A stretch of 64,000 nucleotides of DNA, taken from the NCBI RefSeq assembly GCF_021735935.1, contig NZ_WMDZ01000001.1:806001-870000 (forward strand). Reading direction: 5' to 3'. Source of the stretch: Sulfitobacter sp. M39. Lineage in GTDB: Bacteria; Pseudomonadota; Alphaproteobacteria; Rhodobacterales; Rhodobacteraceae. Within the stretch, counting starts at the first letter, position 1. Each line of letters opens with the position of its first letter. The notes below the pieces were generated by a model that did not search any database, had not been told where the DNA came from, and saw only the letters and a program-made list of their open reading frames with translations. Positions 18,168 through 26,510 of this stretch are shown here, one piece after another. A program made the translations under genes and the position numbers.

Positions 18168-18881
18168 TCAGGTATCTGCCAGTGTTAGGGTCACTTTGTC
18201 CCCTGCGAACCACGTGCGCCCGTATTCCAGCGGTTGCCCTTGATCATCCACATTCAGGTTGATCGTGCGCAAGATCGGTGCGCCCTCGGCCACGCGCAGA
18301 TGCAGCGCTTGGGTGGCGCTGGCGAGCTTGGCGTTGATGCGGGTCGAGGCACGGGTATAATCCGTCACGCCCCCGAGCCGCAGCGCCGCCGTTACGGATT
18401 GCGCCTGTTCAAGATGCGCCAGCATGTCGGGGAAGCGCGCGGCAGAGAAGACGCTGCGAAACAGCGCGATCACCTGACCGTCGGCAAAGGACAGCCCCTC
18501 GCAGACCTGCACCTGTGCGTTCTGCGCCAGCGCAAGTGCGTCGCTTTCTTCGGGGCGCGCGGTGCGGGTTTCCAACGTCAGGAACTCCTTGCTTGGCATC
18601 CGCCCCTGCGCCGACAGGTTCTGGTGAAACCGCACGCGGCGGCCAATCGGGTAATCGGTGGGGGTCGAGGTCACGAACACCCCCGCACCGCGCCGCGGCA
18701 ACACCAGCCCTTCGTCCGTCAGCGCCTTGATCGCGTGCCGCACCGTGTGCCGGTTCACCCCGAACCGCGCGGCCAGCGCGCTTTCGGTCGGCAGCTTGTC
18801 GTCGGGGCCATAGACACCCGCTGCGATGTCGCTGCGCAGACTATGGGCGATGGCGGTCCAGATCGGGGTGCGTTGGGGCAT
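18168..18881 (-). CDS. phnF: Phosphonate metabolism transcriptional regulator PhnF (GntR family, HutC type)
   Basis: This 237-residue regulator has an N-terminal winged helix (DKLPTESALAARFGVNRHTVRHAIKALTDEGLV) and a C-terminal UTRA ligand-binding domain (VQVCEGLSFADGQVIALFRS through GQPLEYGRTWF). It converges with the acetyltransferase gene and is divergent from phnG, so it can repress both itself and phnGHIJKLNM through the palindrome at 18938-18974. ATG 18881 (MPQRTPIW) is preferred; an in-frame TTG at 18899 would add six residues. No good Shine-Dalgarno precedes either. Confidence 0.92.
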   Translation of the reverse strand: MPQRTPIWTAIAHSLRSDIAAGVYGPDDKLPTESALAARFGVNRHTVRHAIKALTDEGLVLPRRGAGVFVTSTPTDYPIGRRVRFHQNLSAQGRMPSKEFLTLETRTARPEESDALALAQNAQVQVCEGLSFADGQVIALFRSVFSAARFPDMLAHLEQAQSVTAALRLGGVTDYTRASTRINAKLASATQALHLRVAEGAPILRTINLNVDDQGQPLEYGRTWFAGDKVTLTLADT

Positions 18882-18937
18882 GTCACAAATATTTCGCAAA
18901 AGGAGGGCTTGGCGCTGGTCGGCGTCACAGGTAGTAT

Positions 18938-18974
18938 TTGTCTAGTTGTATAGACAACTCGAAAAGGTGTCTAG
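18938..18974. promoter_or_regulatory. Palindromic operator, probably for PhnF
   Basis: AGTTGTATAGACAACT (18944-18959) is a palindrome with six-base arms. TTGTCTAG (18938-18945) and TGTCTAG (18968-18974) repeat the half-site on either side, the last ending directly before the phnG ATG. The half-site TGTCTA/TAGACA resembles known PhnF sites. It lies between divergent phnF and phnG. Confidence 0.65.
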
Positions 18975-19439
18975 ATGAATATGATGAACTCAGAAATCGA
19001 CCCCAACGCGCCTCGTAAGGCGTGGTTGGGGCTGCTCGCTAAATCCCCTGCTACCGAGGTCGCGCGCCTTTGGGCCGCCTATGGCACCAACCCAGACCAC
19101 AGCATTCTACGCGCACCGGAAATCGGCGGCGTGATGGTGCGCGGGCGGGCAGGGGCCGTGGGGGCCGCGTTCAACCTTGGCGAAATGTCCGTCACCCGTG
19201 CGTCTGTCAAACTGGGCTGCGGTACGGTGGGCCACGGCTATGTGCAGGGCCGCAGCAAGGACCACGCGCTGCAGACGGCGCTGATTGACGCGCTGATGCA
19301 AACCGACGCGGCGGCGCAGGTAGAGGCCGCGATCCTCGCCCCCCTGCGCAAGGGGCGCGACACGGCCAAGGCCACCCGCGCGGCCAAGGCGGCGGCGACC
19401 AAGGTGGATTTCTTTACGATGGTACGAGGGGAAGACTGA
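18975..19439 (+). CDS. phnG: C-P lyase subunit PhnG
   Basis: PhnG is part of the PhnGHIJ core complex and with PhnH, PhnI and PhnL transfers the phosphonate to ribose of ATP. The 154 residues include KAWLGLLAKSPATEVARLW, RAPEIGGVMVRGRAGAVG, FNLGEMSVTRASVKL and GYVQGRSKDHA, all typical of PhnG. AAAAGG precedes the ATG at 18975; ATGs at 18981 and 18984 are alternatives. It is the first gene of phnGHIJKLNM, and its TGA overlaps the phnH ATG by one base. Confidence 0.95.
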   Translation: MNMMNSEIDPNAPRKAWLGLLAKSPATEVARLWAAYGTNPDHSILRAPEIGGVMVRGRAGAVGAAFNLGEMSVTRASVKLGCGTVGHGYVQGRSKDHALQTALIDALMQTDAAAQVEAAILAPLRKGRDTAKATRAAKAAATKVDFFTMVRGED

Positions 19440-19999
19440 TGCAGACACACGCTTTGGAGGGCGGCTTTACCGACGCCCCGATCGACGCCGCCCGCGCCTT
19501 TCGCGGGCTGATGACTGCGATGGCTCGCCCCGGCACGATCTGTGACGTCTCAGGGGCCACGCCGCCCGCCCCGCTTGGCGCGGCCGCCGGCACCGCGATC
19601 CTGACGCTGTGTGATCCCGATACGCCAATCTATCTCGGCACCTCTTGTGACACCCAAGATGTGCGCGATTGGATCACCTTTCAGACCGGCGCGCCCTTTG
19701 TGCCGCCCGCACAGGCGATGTTTGCCGTCGGGGCGTGGGATGATCTTCCGCTCTGCGAATTTGCCATCGGCACCGCCGAATATCCCGACCGGTCAGCGAC
19801 GGTGGTTGTCGAGATGCCTGACCTCACGTCTCTGGGTGCGACCCTAAGCGGTCCCGGGATCAAGGATACCGCCAACCTGTCGCTGCCGGATACTGCCGCG
19901 TTCCAGCGCAACGCCGCGCTGTTCCCGCTGGGGCTGGATTTCATTTTCACCTGCGGTGACCGGCTTGCCGCGCTGCCACGCACGACGAGGGTTCGCTGA
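19439..19999 (+). CDS. phnH: C-P lyase subunit PhnH
   Basis: This is a 186-residue PhnH. It begins with GGFTDAPIDAARAFRGLMTAMARPG, then TAILTLCDPDTPIYL, and a conserved segment ending PLGLDFIFTCGDRLAALPRTT. PhnH is an essential core-complex subunit with a pyridoxal-phosphate-transferase-like fold but no known catalysis of its own. It overlaps both phnG and phnI by one base. Confidence 0.95.
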   Translation: MQTHALEGGFTDAPIDAARAFRGLMTAMARPGTICDVSGATPPAPLGAAAGTAILTLCDPDTPIYLGTSCDTQDVRDWITFQTGAPFVPPAQAMFAVGAWDDLPLCEFAIGTAEYPDRSATVVVEMPDLTSLGATLSGPGIKDTANLSLPDTAAFQRNAALFPLGLDFIFTCGDRLAALPRTTRVR

Positions 20000-21159
20000 T
20001 GTATGTTGCAGTCAAAGGGGGCGAACGCGCCATCGACAACGCCCATACCTGGCTGGCCGAGGAACGGCGCGGGGACCGTGATGTGGCGGAACTGGGGGTA
20101 GACCAGATCCGCGAGCAGATGACGCTCGCCGTCAATCGGGTGATGGCGGAAGGGTCGCTTTATGATCCCGACCTTGCCGCGCTGGCGATCAAACAATCGC
20201 GCGGCGATCTGATAGAGGCGATATTTCTGATCCGCGCCTACCGCACCACGCTGCCGCGTTTTGGCGGCTCTAACCCCGTGGATACGGCCACCATGGCCTG
20301 CGACCGCCGCGTGTCTGCAACGTTCAAGGATGCACCCGGTGGGCAAGTGCTGGGGCCAACATTTGACTACACCCACCGTCTGCTGGACTTCAAACTCGCC
20401 GCCGATGGCGAGTTTGGCGAGATGCCGCAAACAGAGCCTAATGCAGGCGAAACGCCGCATATCATGGGGTTCCTTGATCGCGAGGATCTGATCCAGTCGG
20501 AACCCGCTGGGGCGGACACACCGGACGATCTGACCCGCAGCCCGCTGGAGCTTCCGGCGAGCCGTGCCTTGCGTTTGCAGGCTCTAACACGGGGGGATGA
20601 GGGGTTTATCCTTGGCATGGCCTATTCCACCCAACGGGGCTATGCGCGCAACCACGCCTTTGTAGCAGAGCTGCGCATCGGTGCGGTCGCGGTCGAGATG
20701 GATATCCCCGAGCTCGGCTTTGCCATCGACATCGGCGAGATCACCCTGACCGAATGCGAAACCGTCAACCAGTTCAAAGGCTCTAAAACCGAACCGCCGC
20801 AATTCACGCGCGGCTACGGGCTGGTCTTTGGGATGACTGAACGCAAGGCGATATCAATGGCGCTGGTCGACCGCGCGCTGCGCTGGAAAGAACTGGGAGA
20901 GGATAACCTAGGTGCCCCCGCGCAGGACGAGGAATTCGTGCTGTATCACGCCGACAACATCCAGGCGACGGGGTTTCTGGAGCATATCAAACTGCCTCAC
21001 TACGTCGACTTCCAATCCGAACTGGAGCTGATCCGCAAACTGCGCCGCGAGGCACAGGCATCAGAGCAGGCATCAGAACAAGCGGCGGGACAGTCCGAGG
21101 GGGAGGGCCCCTCCGGGGGGAGTTTAAAAGGCAAAATGAAGGAAGGGGTGGCGTCATGA
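19999..21159 (+). CDS. phnI: C-P lyase subunit PhnI, with repeat-derived C-terminal tail
   Basis: PhnI is the nucleosidase subunit that displaces adenine from ATP for phosphonate attachment. It starts MYVAVKGGERAIDNAH and contains KQSRGDLIEAIFLIRAYRTT, MACDRRVSATFKDAPGGQVLGPTFDYTHRLLDF and the segment ECETVNQFKGSKTEPPQFTRGYGL; the family part ends near LIRKLRREAQ. After that come about 30 residues of Ser/Glu/Gln-rich tail (SEQASEQAAGQSEGEGPSGG, then SLKGKMKEGVAS). The last residues are encoded by copy B of the dispersed repeat (21120-21141), so the tail is probably an insertion product. The phnJ ATG overlaps its stop. Confidence 0.95.
   Translation: MYVAVKGGERAIDNAHTWLAEERRGDRDVAELGVDQIREQMTLAVNRVMAEGSLYDPDLAALAIKQSRGDLIEAIFLIRAYRTTLPRFGGSNPVDTATMACDRRVSATFKDAPGGQVLGPTFDYTHRLLDFKLAADGEFGEMPQTEPNAGETPHIMGFLDREDLIQSEPAGADTPDDLTRSPLELPASRALRLQALTRGDEGFILGMAYSTQRGYARNHAFVAELRIGAVAVEMDIPELGFAIDIGEITLTECETVNQFKGSKTEPPQFTRGYGLVFGMTERKAISMALVDRALRWKELGEDNLGAPAQDEEFVLYHADNIQATGFLEHIKLPHYVDFQSELELIRKLRREAQASEQASEQAAGQSEGEGPSGGSLKGKMKEGVAS
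21120..21141 (+). repeat. Dispersed repeat element, copy B (inside phnI)
   Basis: GAGTTTA, AAA, GGCAAAATGAAG. It lies in frame at the very 3' end of phnI and just before the phnJ start, preceded by a GC-rich stem (GGGCCCCTCCGGGGGG). It is read as Ser-Leu-Lys-Gly-Lys-Met-Lys. Confidence 0.8.
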
Positions 21160-22025
21160 GCGACTATAACTTCGCCTATCTGGACGAGCAGACCAAACGC
21201 ATGATCCGCCGCGCGATTCTGAAAGGTTTGGCGATACCTGGGTATCAGGTGCCTTTTGCCAGCCGCGAGATGCCGATGCCTTATGGCTGGGGCACGGGCG
21301 GTGTGCAGGTTTCGGCAGCGGTACTGACGCCCGAGGATCGCTTCAAGGTGATCGATCAGGGGGCGGATGACACGACCAATGCCGTCTCTATCAGGCGGTT
21401 TTTCGAGAAAACGGCGGGCGTTGCCGTGACCGAGGCCACCACAAAGGCCAGCGTTATCCAGACCCGTCACCGCATCCCCGAAACACCCCTGCGCCAAGAC
21501 CAGATCCTTGTCTATCAAGTGCCGATCCCCGAACCCCTGCGGTTTCTTGAACCGTCAGAGGTCGAGACACGCAAGATGCACAGCCTTGAGGAATACGGAT
21601 TGATGCACGTGAAACTTTACGAAGACATCAGCCAGCATGGCGCGATTGCCACGGCCTATGCCTATCCGGTCAAGGTCGAGGGGCGCTATGTCATGGATCC
21701 GTCCCCGATCCCCAAGTTCGATAACCCCAAGCTCGAGATGGCGGGAATCCAGCTGTTCGGCGCAGGCCGCGAACAGCGCATCTATGCGGTGCCGCCCTAT
21801 ACGCAGGTGGTTAGTCTGGACTTCGACGATTATCCGTTCGAGCCGACCAAGGCGGATCATGCCTGTGATCTCTGCGGCGCGACGGACAGCTATCTGGACG
21901 AGCTAATCATGGATGACGCCGGCGGGCGGATGTTCATGTGTTCGGATACGGATTACTGCGGTGCGCGACGTGCGGCGGGGCATCTGGGTGCGCAGGGCGC
22001 TCCGTTGGCGGAGGACGCGGCATGA
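21156..22025 (+). CDS. phnJ: Alpha-D-ribose 1-methylphosphonate 5-phosphate C-P lyase PhnJ
   Basis: PhnJ is the radical-SAM enzyme that cleaves the C-P bond. The 289-residue protein has the complete cysteine set with the spacing of E. coli PhnJ: Cys237-x2-Cys240-x21-Cys262-x5-Cys268 (CDLC, then MCSDTDYC). The first three ligate the 4Fe-4S cluster and the last is the proposed thiyl-radical Cys. The N-terminal YNFAYLDEQTKRMIRRAILK and PYGWGTGGVQVSAAVL are also conserved. It overlaps phnI and phnK by four bases each. Confidence 0.97.
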   Translation: MSDYNFAYLDEQTKRMIRRAILKGLAIPGYQVPFASREMPMPYGWGTGGVQVSAAVLTPEDRFKVIDQGADDTTNAVSIRRFFEKTAGVAVTEATTKASVIQTRHRIPETPLRQDQILVYQVPIPEPLRFLEPSEVETRKMHSLEEYGLMHVKLYEDISQHGAIATAYAYPVKVEGRYVMDPSPIPKFDNPKLEMAGIQLFGAGREQRIYAVPPYTQVVSLDFDDYPFEPTKADHACDLCGATDSYLDELIMDDAGGRMFMCSDTDYCGARRAAGHLGAQGAPLAEDAA

Positions 22026-22792
22026 CGCCTTTGTTGCAAGTAAAAGGCATCGCCAAGATGTACGGCGCACGGATCGGCTGCACCGACGTGTCGTTTGATC
22101 TTTATCCGGGCGAGGTGATGGGCATCGTCGGGGAAAGCGGGTCGGGCAAGTCGACGCTTCTGAACTGTTTGGCAGGGCATTTGCAGCCCGACGCCGGGGC
22201 CGTCCGTTTCGACACCCGCGCCGAGGGCTTGCGCGACACGGTCATGATGAGCGAGCCTGAACGCCGCATGTTGTCGCGCACCGACTGGGCCTTTGTGCAT
22301 CAGCACGCCCGCGACGGCTTGCGCATGAATGTCAGCGCAGGCGGCAATGTGGGCGAGCGGCTGATGGCCGTGAACGCACGCCATTATGGCGACATCCGCG
22401 ACAAGGCGATCGACTGGCTAGGCCGTGTCGAGATCAGCGCCGACCGGATTGATGACCGGCCCACGGCGTTCTCTGGCGGTATGCAACAGCGCTTGCAGAT
22501 CGCGCGCAATCTGGTGACGGGCCCGCGATTGGTGTTCATGGATGAACCCACCGGCGGTCTGGATGTCAGCGTGCAGGCGCGGTTGCTGGACCTGCTGCGG
22601 GGGCTCGTGCGCGAGATGGGGCTGAGCGCCATAATCGTTACCCACGATCTGGCTGTGGTGCGTTTGCTGGCCGACCGGCTGATGGTCATGAAAGACGGCC
22701 GTGTGATCGAAAGCGGGCTGACCGATCAGGTGCTCGACGATCCGCAGCATGCCTATACGCAGCTTCTTGTTTCCTCTGTCCTACAGGTATGA
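22022..22792 (+). CDS. phnK: C-P lyase system ATP-binding protein PhnK
   Basis: PhnK is an ABC-type ATPase that docks on the PhnGHIJ core; it has no membrane partner of its own. Walker [16 protein letters not shown], signature [15 protein letters not shown] and Walker [21 protein letters not shown] are intact. The ATG at 22022 overlaps the phnJ stop and gives 256 residues; an in-frame start at 21938 lies within phnJ. It also overlaps phnL. Confidence 0.95.
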   Translation: MTPLLQVKGIAKMYGARIGCTDVSFDLYPGEVMGIVGESGSGKSTLLNCLAGHLQPDAGAVRFDTRAEGLRDTVMMSEPERRMLSRTDWAFVHQHARDGLRMNVSAGGNVGERLMAVNARHYGDIRDKAIDWLGRVEISADRIDDRPTAFSGGMQQRLQIARNLVTGPRLVFMDEPTGGLDVSVQARLLDLLRGLVREMGLSAIIVTHDLAVVRLLADRLMVMKDGRVIESGLTDQVLDDPQHAYTQLLVSSVLQV

Positions 22793-23481
22793 ACCCGATG
22801 ATTACTGTTGAAAACGTGTCGAAATCTTTTGTGTTGCACAATCAGGGAGCTGCCGAAATCTCTGTTATGGCGGGGGCGTCGCTGTCGGTGGCACAGGGGG
22901 AGTGTATTGCTTTGGTGGGCGCCTCGGGCGCAGGTAAATCGACCCTGATGCGGATGATTTACGGCAATTACCTGACCCAGTCGGGGCGCATTATGGTGGG
23001 CGATCTGGATGTCGTGACCGCGGCACCAAGGCAGGTGATCCAGCTGCGCCGCACCACATTGGGCTATGTCAGCCAGTTCCTGCGGGTTGTGCCACGGGTA
23101 TCGACGCTGGACGTGGTGGCAGAGCCGCTGATGGCCACCGGATCGGACCGCGCCAGTGCCGAAGCGCAGGCGAAAACCCTTTTGCAGAGACTGAATATAC
23201 CCGAACGTCTGTGGCAGCTGAGCCCCACGACCTTCTCGGGCGGAGAGCAGCAGCGCGTCAATATCGCGCGCGGTTTTGCCTATCCCTATCCCGCGCTTTT
23301 GCTGGATGAACCGACCGCCAGCCTTGATCCGGTGAACCGCGCCACCGTGCTAAAGATGATCGCCGAGGCGAAGGCGCGTGGCGCTGCCATCATCGGGATT
23401 TTTCACGACCACGCCGCGCGCGACGAAATTTGCGACCGGCAGTTTGACGTGACCCGGTTCACCCCGGGGCTGGCCGCATGA
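22789..23481 (+). CDS. phnL: C-P lyase system ATP-binding protein PhnL
   Basis: This is the second C-P lyase ABC ATPase (230 residues), required with PhnG, PhnH and PhnI for transferring phosphonate to the ribose C1. Walker [17 protein letters not shown], signature [18 protein letters not shown] and Walker [16 protein letters not shown] are present. It starts in a four-base overlap with phnK and ends in one with phnN. Confidence 0.94.
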   Translation: MNPMITVENVSKSFVLHNQGAAEISVMAGASLSVAQGECIALVGASGAGKSTLMRMIYGNYLTQSGRIMVGDLDVVTAAPRQVIQLRRTTLGYVSQFLRVVPRVSTLDVVAEPLMATGSDRASAEAQAKTLLQRLNIPERLWQLSPTTFSGGEQQRVNIARGFAYPYPALLLDEPTASLDPVNRATVLKMIAEAKARGAAIIGIFHDHAARDEICDRQFDVTRFTPGLAA

Positions 23482-24053
23482 CGGGGCGGTTCATTGCAGT
23501 CGTCGGGCCTTCTGGTGTGGGGAAAGACAGCGTGATGGAGGGGCTGGCCGCGGCGGACCCGTCGCTTTGCCTTGCGCGGCGCGTGATCTCGCGGCCCGCA
23601 ACCCTTGGCGGAGAAGCATTCGACGGCGTGTCGGAGCGTGCCTTCAGAAAGGCAGAGGATGACGGTGCGTTTATCCTCAGCTGGCATGCGCATGGTTGGC
23701 ACTACGGCATCCCGCAGTCCGTCGCCCTAGAGGTGGCGCAGGGGCGCGATGTGCTGGTGAACCTGTCACGGGCCGTCCTGCCGCAGGCGCAGGCTCTCTT
23801 TGCGCGGTTTTGCGTGATCTTGTTGCGGGCGGATCATGACATCCTCGCCGCCCGTCTGACGGCGCGCAACCGCGAGGACGCCGCCGAGATCAAACGCCGT
23901 CTGGCCCGTGCGGATTTCGCCATGCCCCTCGGTATTCCCCATCAGGTGATCGACAACAGCGGCCCCTTGGCGCAGACCATTGCCACGATACGCCAGCACC
24001 TTTCCCAGACAGCCTGCGACGCTGGCCAGTCCAATCAGAAGATGATGCCATGA
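23478..24053 (+). CDS. phnN: Ribose 1,5-bisphosphate phosphokinase PhnN
   Basis: PhnN phosphorylates ribose 1,5-bisphosphate to PRPP, recycling the ribose of the C-P lyase pathway. The 191 residues begin with the P-loop [13 protein letters not shown], followed by guanylate-kinase-like segments [17 protein letters not shown] and [15 protein letters not shown]. It overlaps phnL and phnM by four bases each. Confidence 0.94.
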   Translation: MTGRFIAVVGPSGVGKDSVMEGLAAADPSLCLARRVISRPATLGGEAFDGVSERAFRKAEDDGAFILSWHAHGWHYGIPQSVALEVAQGRDVLVNLSRAVLPQAQALFARFCVILLRADHDILAARLTARNREDAAEIKRRLARADFAMPLGIPHQVIDNSGPLAQTIATIRQHLSQTACDAGQSNQKMMP

Positions 24054-25192
24054 CCCAAGAGACAATTTTCGCCAATGCCCGCCTGATCCTGCGTGATCGC
24101 GTCGAAACCGGAACGCTCCGCATCGCAGATGGGGTAATCACCGACATCGATTTCGGCACCGCCGTGCCCAAAGGCGCGCAGGACATGCAGGGCGACTACA
24201 TCGCGCCCGGTCTGGTCGAACTGCACACGGATAATCTGGAACGGCATATGTCGCCGCGCCCCAAGGTCGACTGGCCGCACCGCGCGGCCATCCTCGCCCA
24301 TGACCGTGAACTGGCGGGCACCGGCATCACCACCGTGTTCGATGCGATCCGCGTCGGGTCGATGATCTCGGCCGAGCACCAGTACCAGAGATATGCGCGC
24401 GGCATGGTCGATACCATTCTGACGATGCGCGCCGCCGGAGCCCTGCGGATCAGCCACCACATCCACCTGCGGGCCGAGATCTGTTCGGAAACGCTGGCCG
24501 AAGAGCTGGCCGAATTCGGCCCAGAGGATCGCGTTGGCATCGTCTCTATGATGGACCACACGCCGGGTCAGCGTCAGTTTCGCGATCTGTCGAAATTCGA
24601 GGCCTATGTGCGCGGCAAACACAGCTTTGATGCCGCCGCCTTCCAGCGTCATGTGGACTATCTATATGACGTGCAAAATCGATATGGCAAAACCCACGAG
24701 GCCGCGACCGTTGCGGCAGCCACCCGATATGGCGCAGCGCTTGCCAGCCACGACGACACCACCGCAGAGCAGGTCGAGACGAGCCACCGCTACGGCGTCC
24801 GGCTTGCCGAGTTTCCCACCACGATCGAGGCGGCGCATAGCTGTCATGCCAATGGGATCGCGACCATCATGGGCGCGCCCAACGTCATTCGCGGCGGGTC
24901 GCATTCGGGCAATGTGGCCGCCCTTGATCTGGCGAAGGCGGACCGGCTGGATATCCTGTCGTCCGACTACGTACCCGCGGGCTTGCTGATCGCGGCATTG
25001 CAACTGGGGGATCTGTGGGGGGATCTGGCGCGCGGGCTCGCGACGGTCACCCACGCGCCCGCACAAAGCGTCGGGCTAACGGACCGCGGCACGATAGAGG
25101 TCGGCGCACGCGGCGATGTGATCAGGTTTGCGCGGTTCGACGGCTTGCCGATCCTGCGCGAAACATGGGTCGAAGGGCAGCGCGTCTTTTGA
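24050..25192 (+). CDS. phnM: Alpha-D-ribose 1-methylphosphonate 5-triphosphate diphosphatase PhnM
   Basis: PhnM is an amidohydrolase-fold enzyme that removes pyrophosphate from the ribose-phosphonate triphosphate before PhnJ acts. It has 380 residues, with IAPGLVELHTDNLERHMSPRP (metal-ligand region), LRAEICSETLAEELAEFGPE, SMMDHTPGQRQFRD, LASHDDTTAEQVE and IMGAPNVIRGGSHSGNVAA. It is the last gene of the run. No phnP (cyclic phosphodiesterase) gene is seen in this window, so it must lie elsewhere or be replaced. Confidence 0.96.
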   Translation: MTQETIFANARLILRDRVETGTLRIADGVITDIDFGTAVPKGAQDMQGDYIAPGLVELHTDNLERHMSPRPKVDWPHRAAILAHDRELAGTGITTVFDAIRVGSMISAEHQYQRYARGMVDTILTMRAAGALRISHHIHLRAEICSETLAEELAEFGPEDRVGIVSMMDHTPGQRQFRDLSKFEAYVRGKHSFDAAAFQRHVDYLYDVQNRYGKTHEAATVAAATRYGAALASHDDTTAEQVETSHRYGVRLAEFPTTIEAAHSCHANGIATIMGAPNVIRGGSHSGNVAALDLAKADRLDILSSDYVPAGLLIAALQLGDLWGDLARGLATVTHAPAQSVGLTDRGTIEVGARGDVIRFARFDGLPILRETWVEGQRVF

Positions 25193-25373
25193 CCTGATGC
25201 AGCGGCGCGACGCTTGGGGCGCTCTGGCGGGCGGGGCGTAGCTTTGGGGTTGGTGTCGGCGGAAAAATGCTTAGGTTGCCGCTTTAGGGTCTGAACACCC
25301 GGAAACAAAGCGGGGGCCTTATGCGCCAATCATTCATGCAACCATATCCCCATGTCACAGGCGGAGGCGTCTG

Positions 25374-26423
25374 ATGCTGTTGGTGCTGGGACTGGCCGCG
25401 TTGATCTGGGGCGCGGGAGCCGCGTTCGGCCAGCCGCGCGAACGACGCGTCGTGGTGTTGGGGATGCTGTTTGGTCTGGTGATCGGGTTGAACCTCTTGC
25501 TGCCCCAAGCGCACCCCTTGCGCGTGGCGACTGGTGGCTCGGCAGCACCATGGCTGCTGCTGACGGGATTTCTGCTGCTGATCTTTGGCTATAGCTGGGT
25601 GTTGAACCGCCTGCGCGCCCGCGCCGAACCGGTGGCCGCACCCACGCCCGCCGCGCAAACCGGCACATTCTCCGAAACGGAGCTGAACCGCTATGCCCGC
25701 CACATCGTGCTGCGCGAGGTCGGCGGACCGGGGCAGAAGGCGCTAAAGCAGGCGCGGGTTCTGGTCATTGGCGCGGGTGGGCTTGGCGCGCCGGTGCTGC
25801 AATATCTGACGGCGGCCGGTGTCGGCACGATTGGTGTGATCGATGACGACGTGGTCGAGAATGCCAATCTGCAACGGCAGGTGATCCACAAGGACAGCGC
25901 CATCGGCACGCCCAAGGTCTTTTCAGCGCAGGCCGAGATGGAGGCGCAGAACCCTTTTGTCACCGTGCGCCCCTATCACCGCCGCCTGACCGAAGACATC
26001 GCGGCAGAGCTTTTCGCCGACTACGATCTGGTGCTGGACGGGACGGATAATTTCGATACGCGCTATCTGGTGAACCGCACCTGTGTCGCGGCCGGTTTGC
26101 CGCTGATCTCGGGGGCGCTGTCGCAATGGGAAGGGCAGCTGAGCATCTTTGACCCCTCCAAGGGCGCGCCGTGCTACCAGTGCATTTTCCCGCAGGCCCC
26201 GGCGGCCCATCTTGCTCCCAGCTGTGCGCAGGCCGGGGTGATCGGCCCGTTGCCCGGCGTGATCGGCGCGATGATGGCGTCCGAGGCGATCAAGCTCATC
26301 ACCGGGGCCGGTGCGCCCCTGCGTGGGCAAATGCTGATGTATGATGCGCTCTACGGCGAGAACCGCGTGATCGGCGTCTCCAAACGCGATGACTGTCCGA
26401 TCTGCGGGAACGCGGGCGAATAG
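25374..26423 (+). CDS. MoeB/ThiF/HesA family adenylyltransferase with N-terminal membrane segments
   Basis: This is a 349-residue E1-like enzyme that adenylates the C-terminus of a small ubiquitin-like sulfur carrier (MoaD or ThiS). Residues 1-80 hold two or three hydrophobic segments (LLVLGLAALIWGAGAAFG; VVVLGMLFGLVIGLNLLL; WLLLTGFLLLIFGYSWVL), so it is membrane-anchored. The catalytic part has ELNRYARHIVLREVGGPGQ, the ATP loop GAGGLGAPVLQYLTAAGVG, DGTDNFDTRYLVN, and two zinc Cys pairs (CYQC and CPIC). Molybdopterin or thiamin is the likely pathway; the sequence does not decide between them. Confidence 0.88.
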   Translation: MLLVLGLAALIWGAGAAFGQPRERRVVVLGMLFGLVIGLNLLLPQAHPLRVATGGSAAPWLLLTGFLLLIFGYSWVLNRLRARAEPVAAPTPAAQTGTFSETELNRYARHIVLREVGGPGQKALKQARVLVIGAGGLGAPVLQYLTAAGVGTIGVIDDDVVENANLQRQVIHKDSAIGTPKVFSAQAEMEAQNPFVTVRPYHRRLTEDIAAELFADYDLVLDGTDNFDTRYLVNRTCVAAGLPLISGALSQWEGQLSIFDPSKGAPCYQCIFPQAPAAHLAPSCAQAGVIGPLPGVIGAMMASEAIKLITGAGAPLRGQMLMYDALYGENRVIGVSKRDDCPICGNAGE

Positions 26424-26510
26424 TCGACCCGACATGGTGGCTTGGTGCGCGGGTATTGCGATTGTATTGCCCCGCCGCAGTGCATAGCTTGATCCGTAAA
26501 GGAGACCGCC

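Noticed and set aside
25193..25373. Possible small gene or RNA between phnM and the MoeB-like gene
   Set aside because: No ORF with homology, no tRNA-like fold and no strong stem-loop was visible in the 181 bases.
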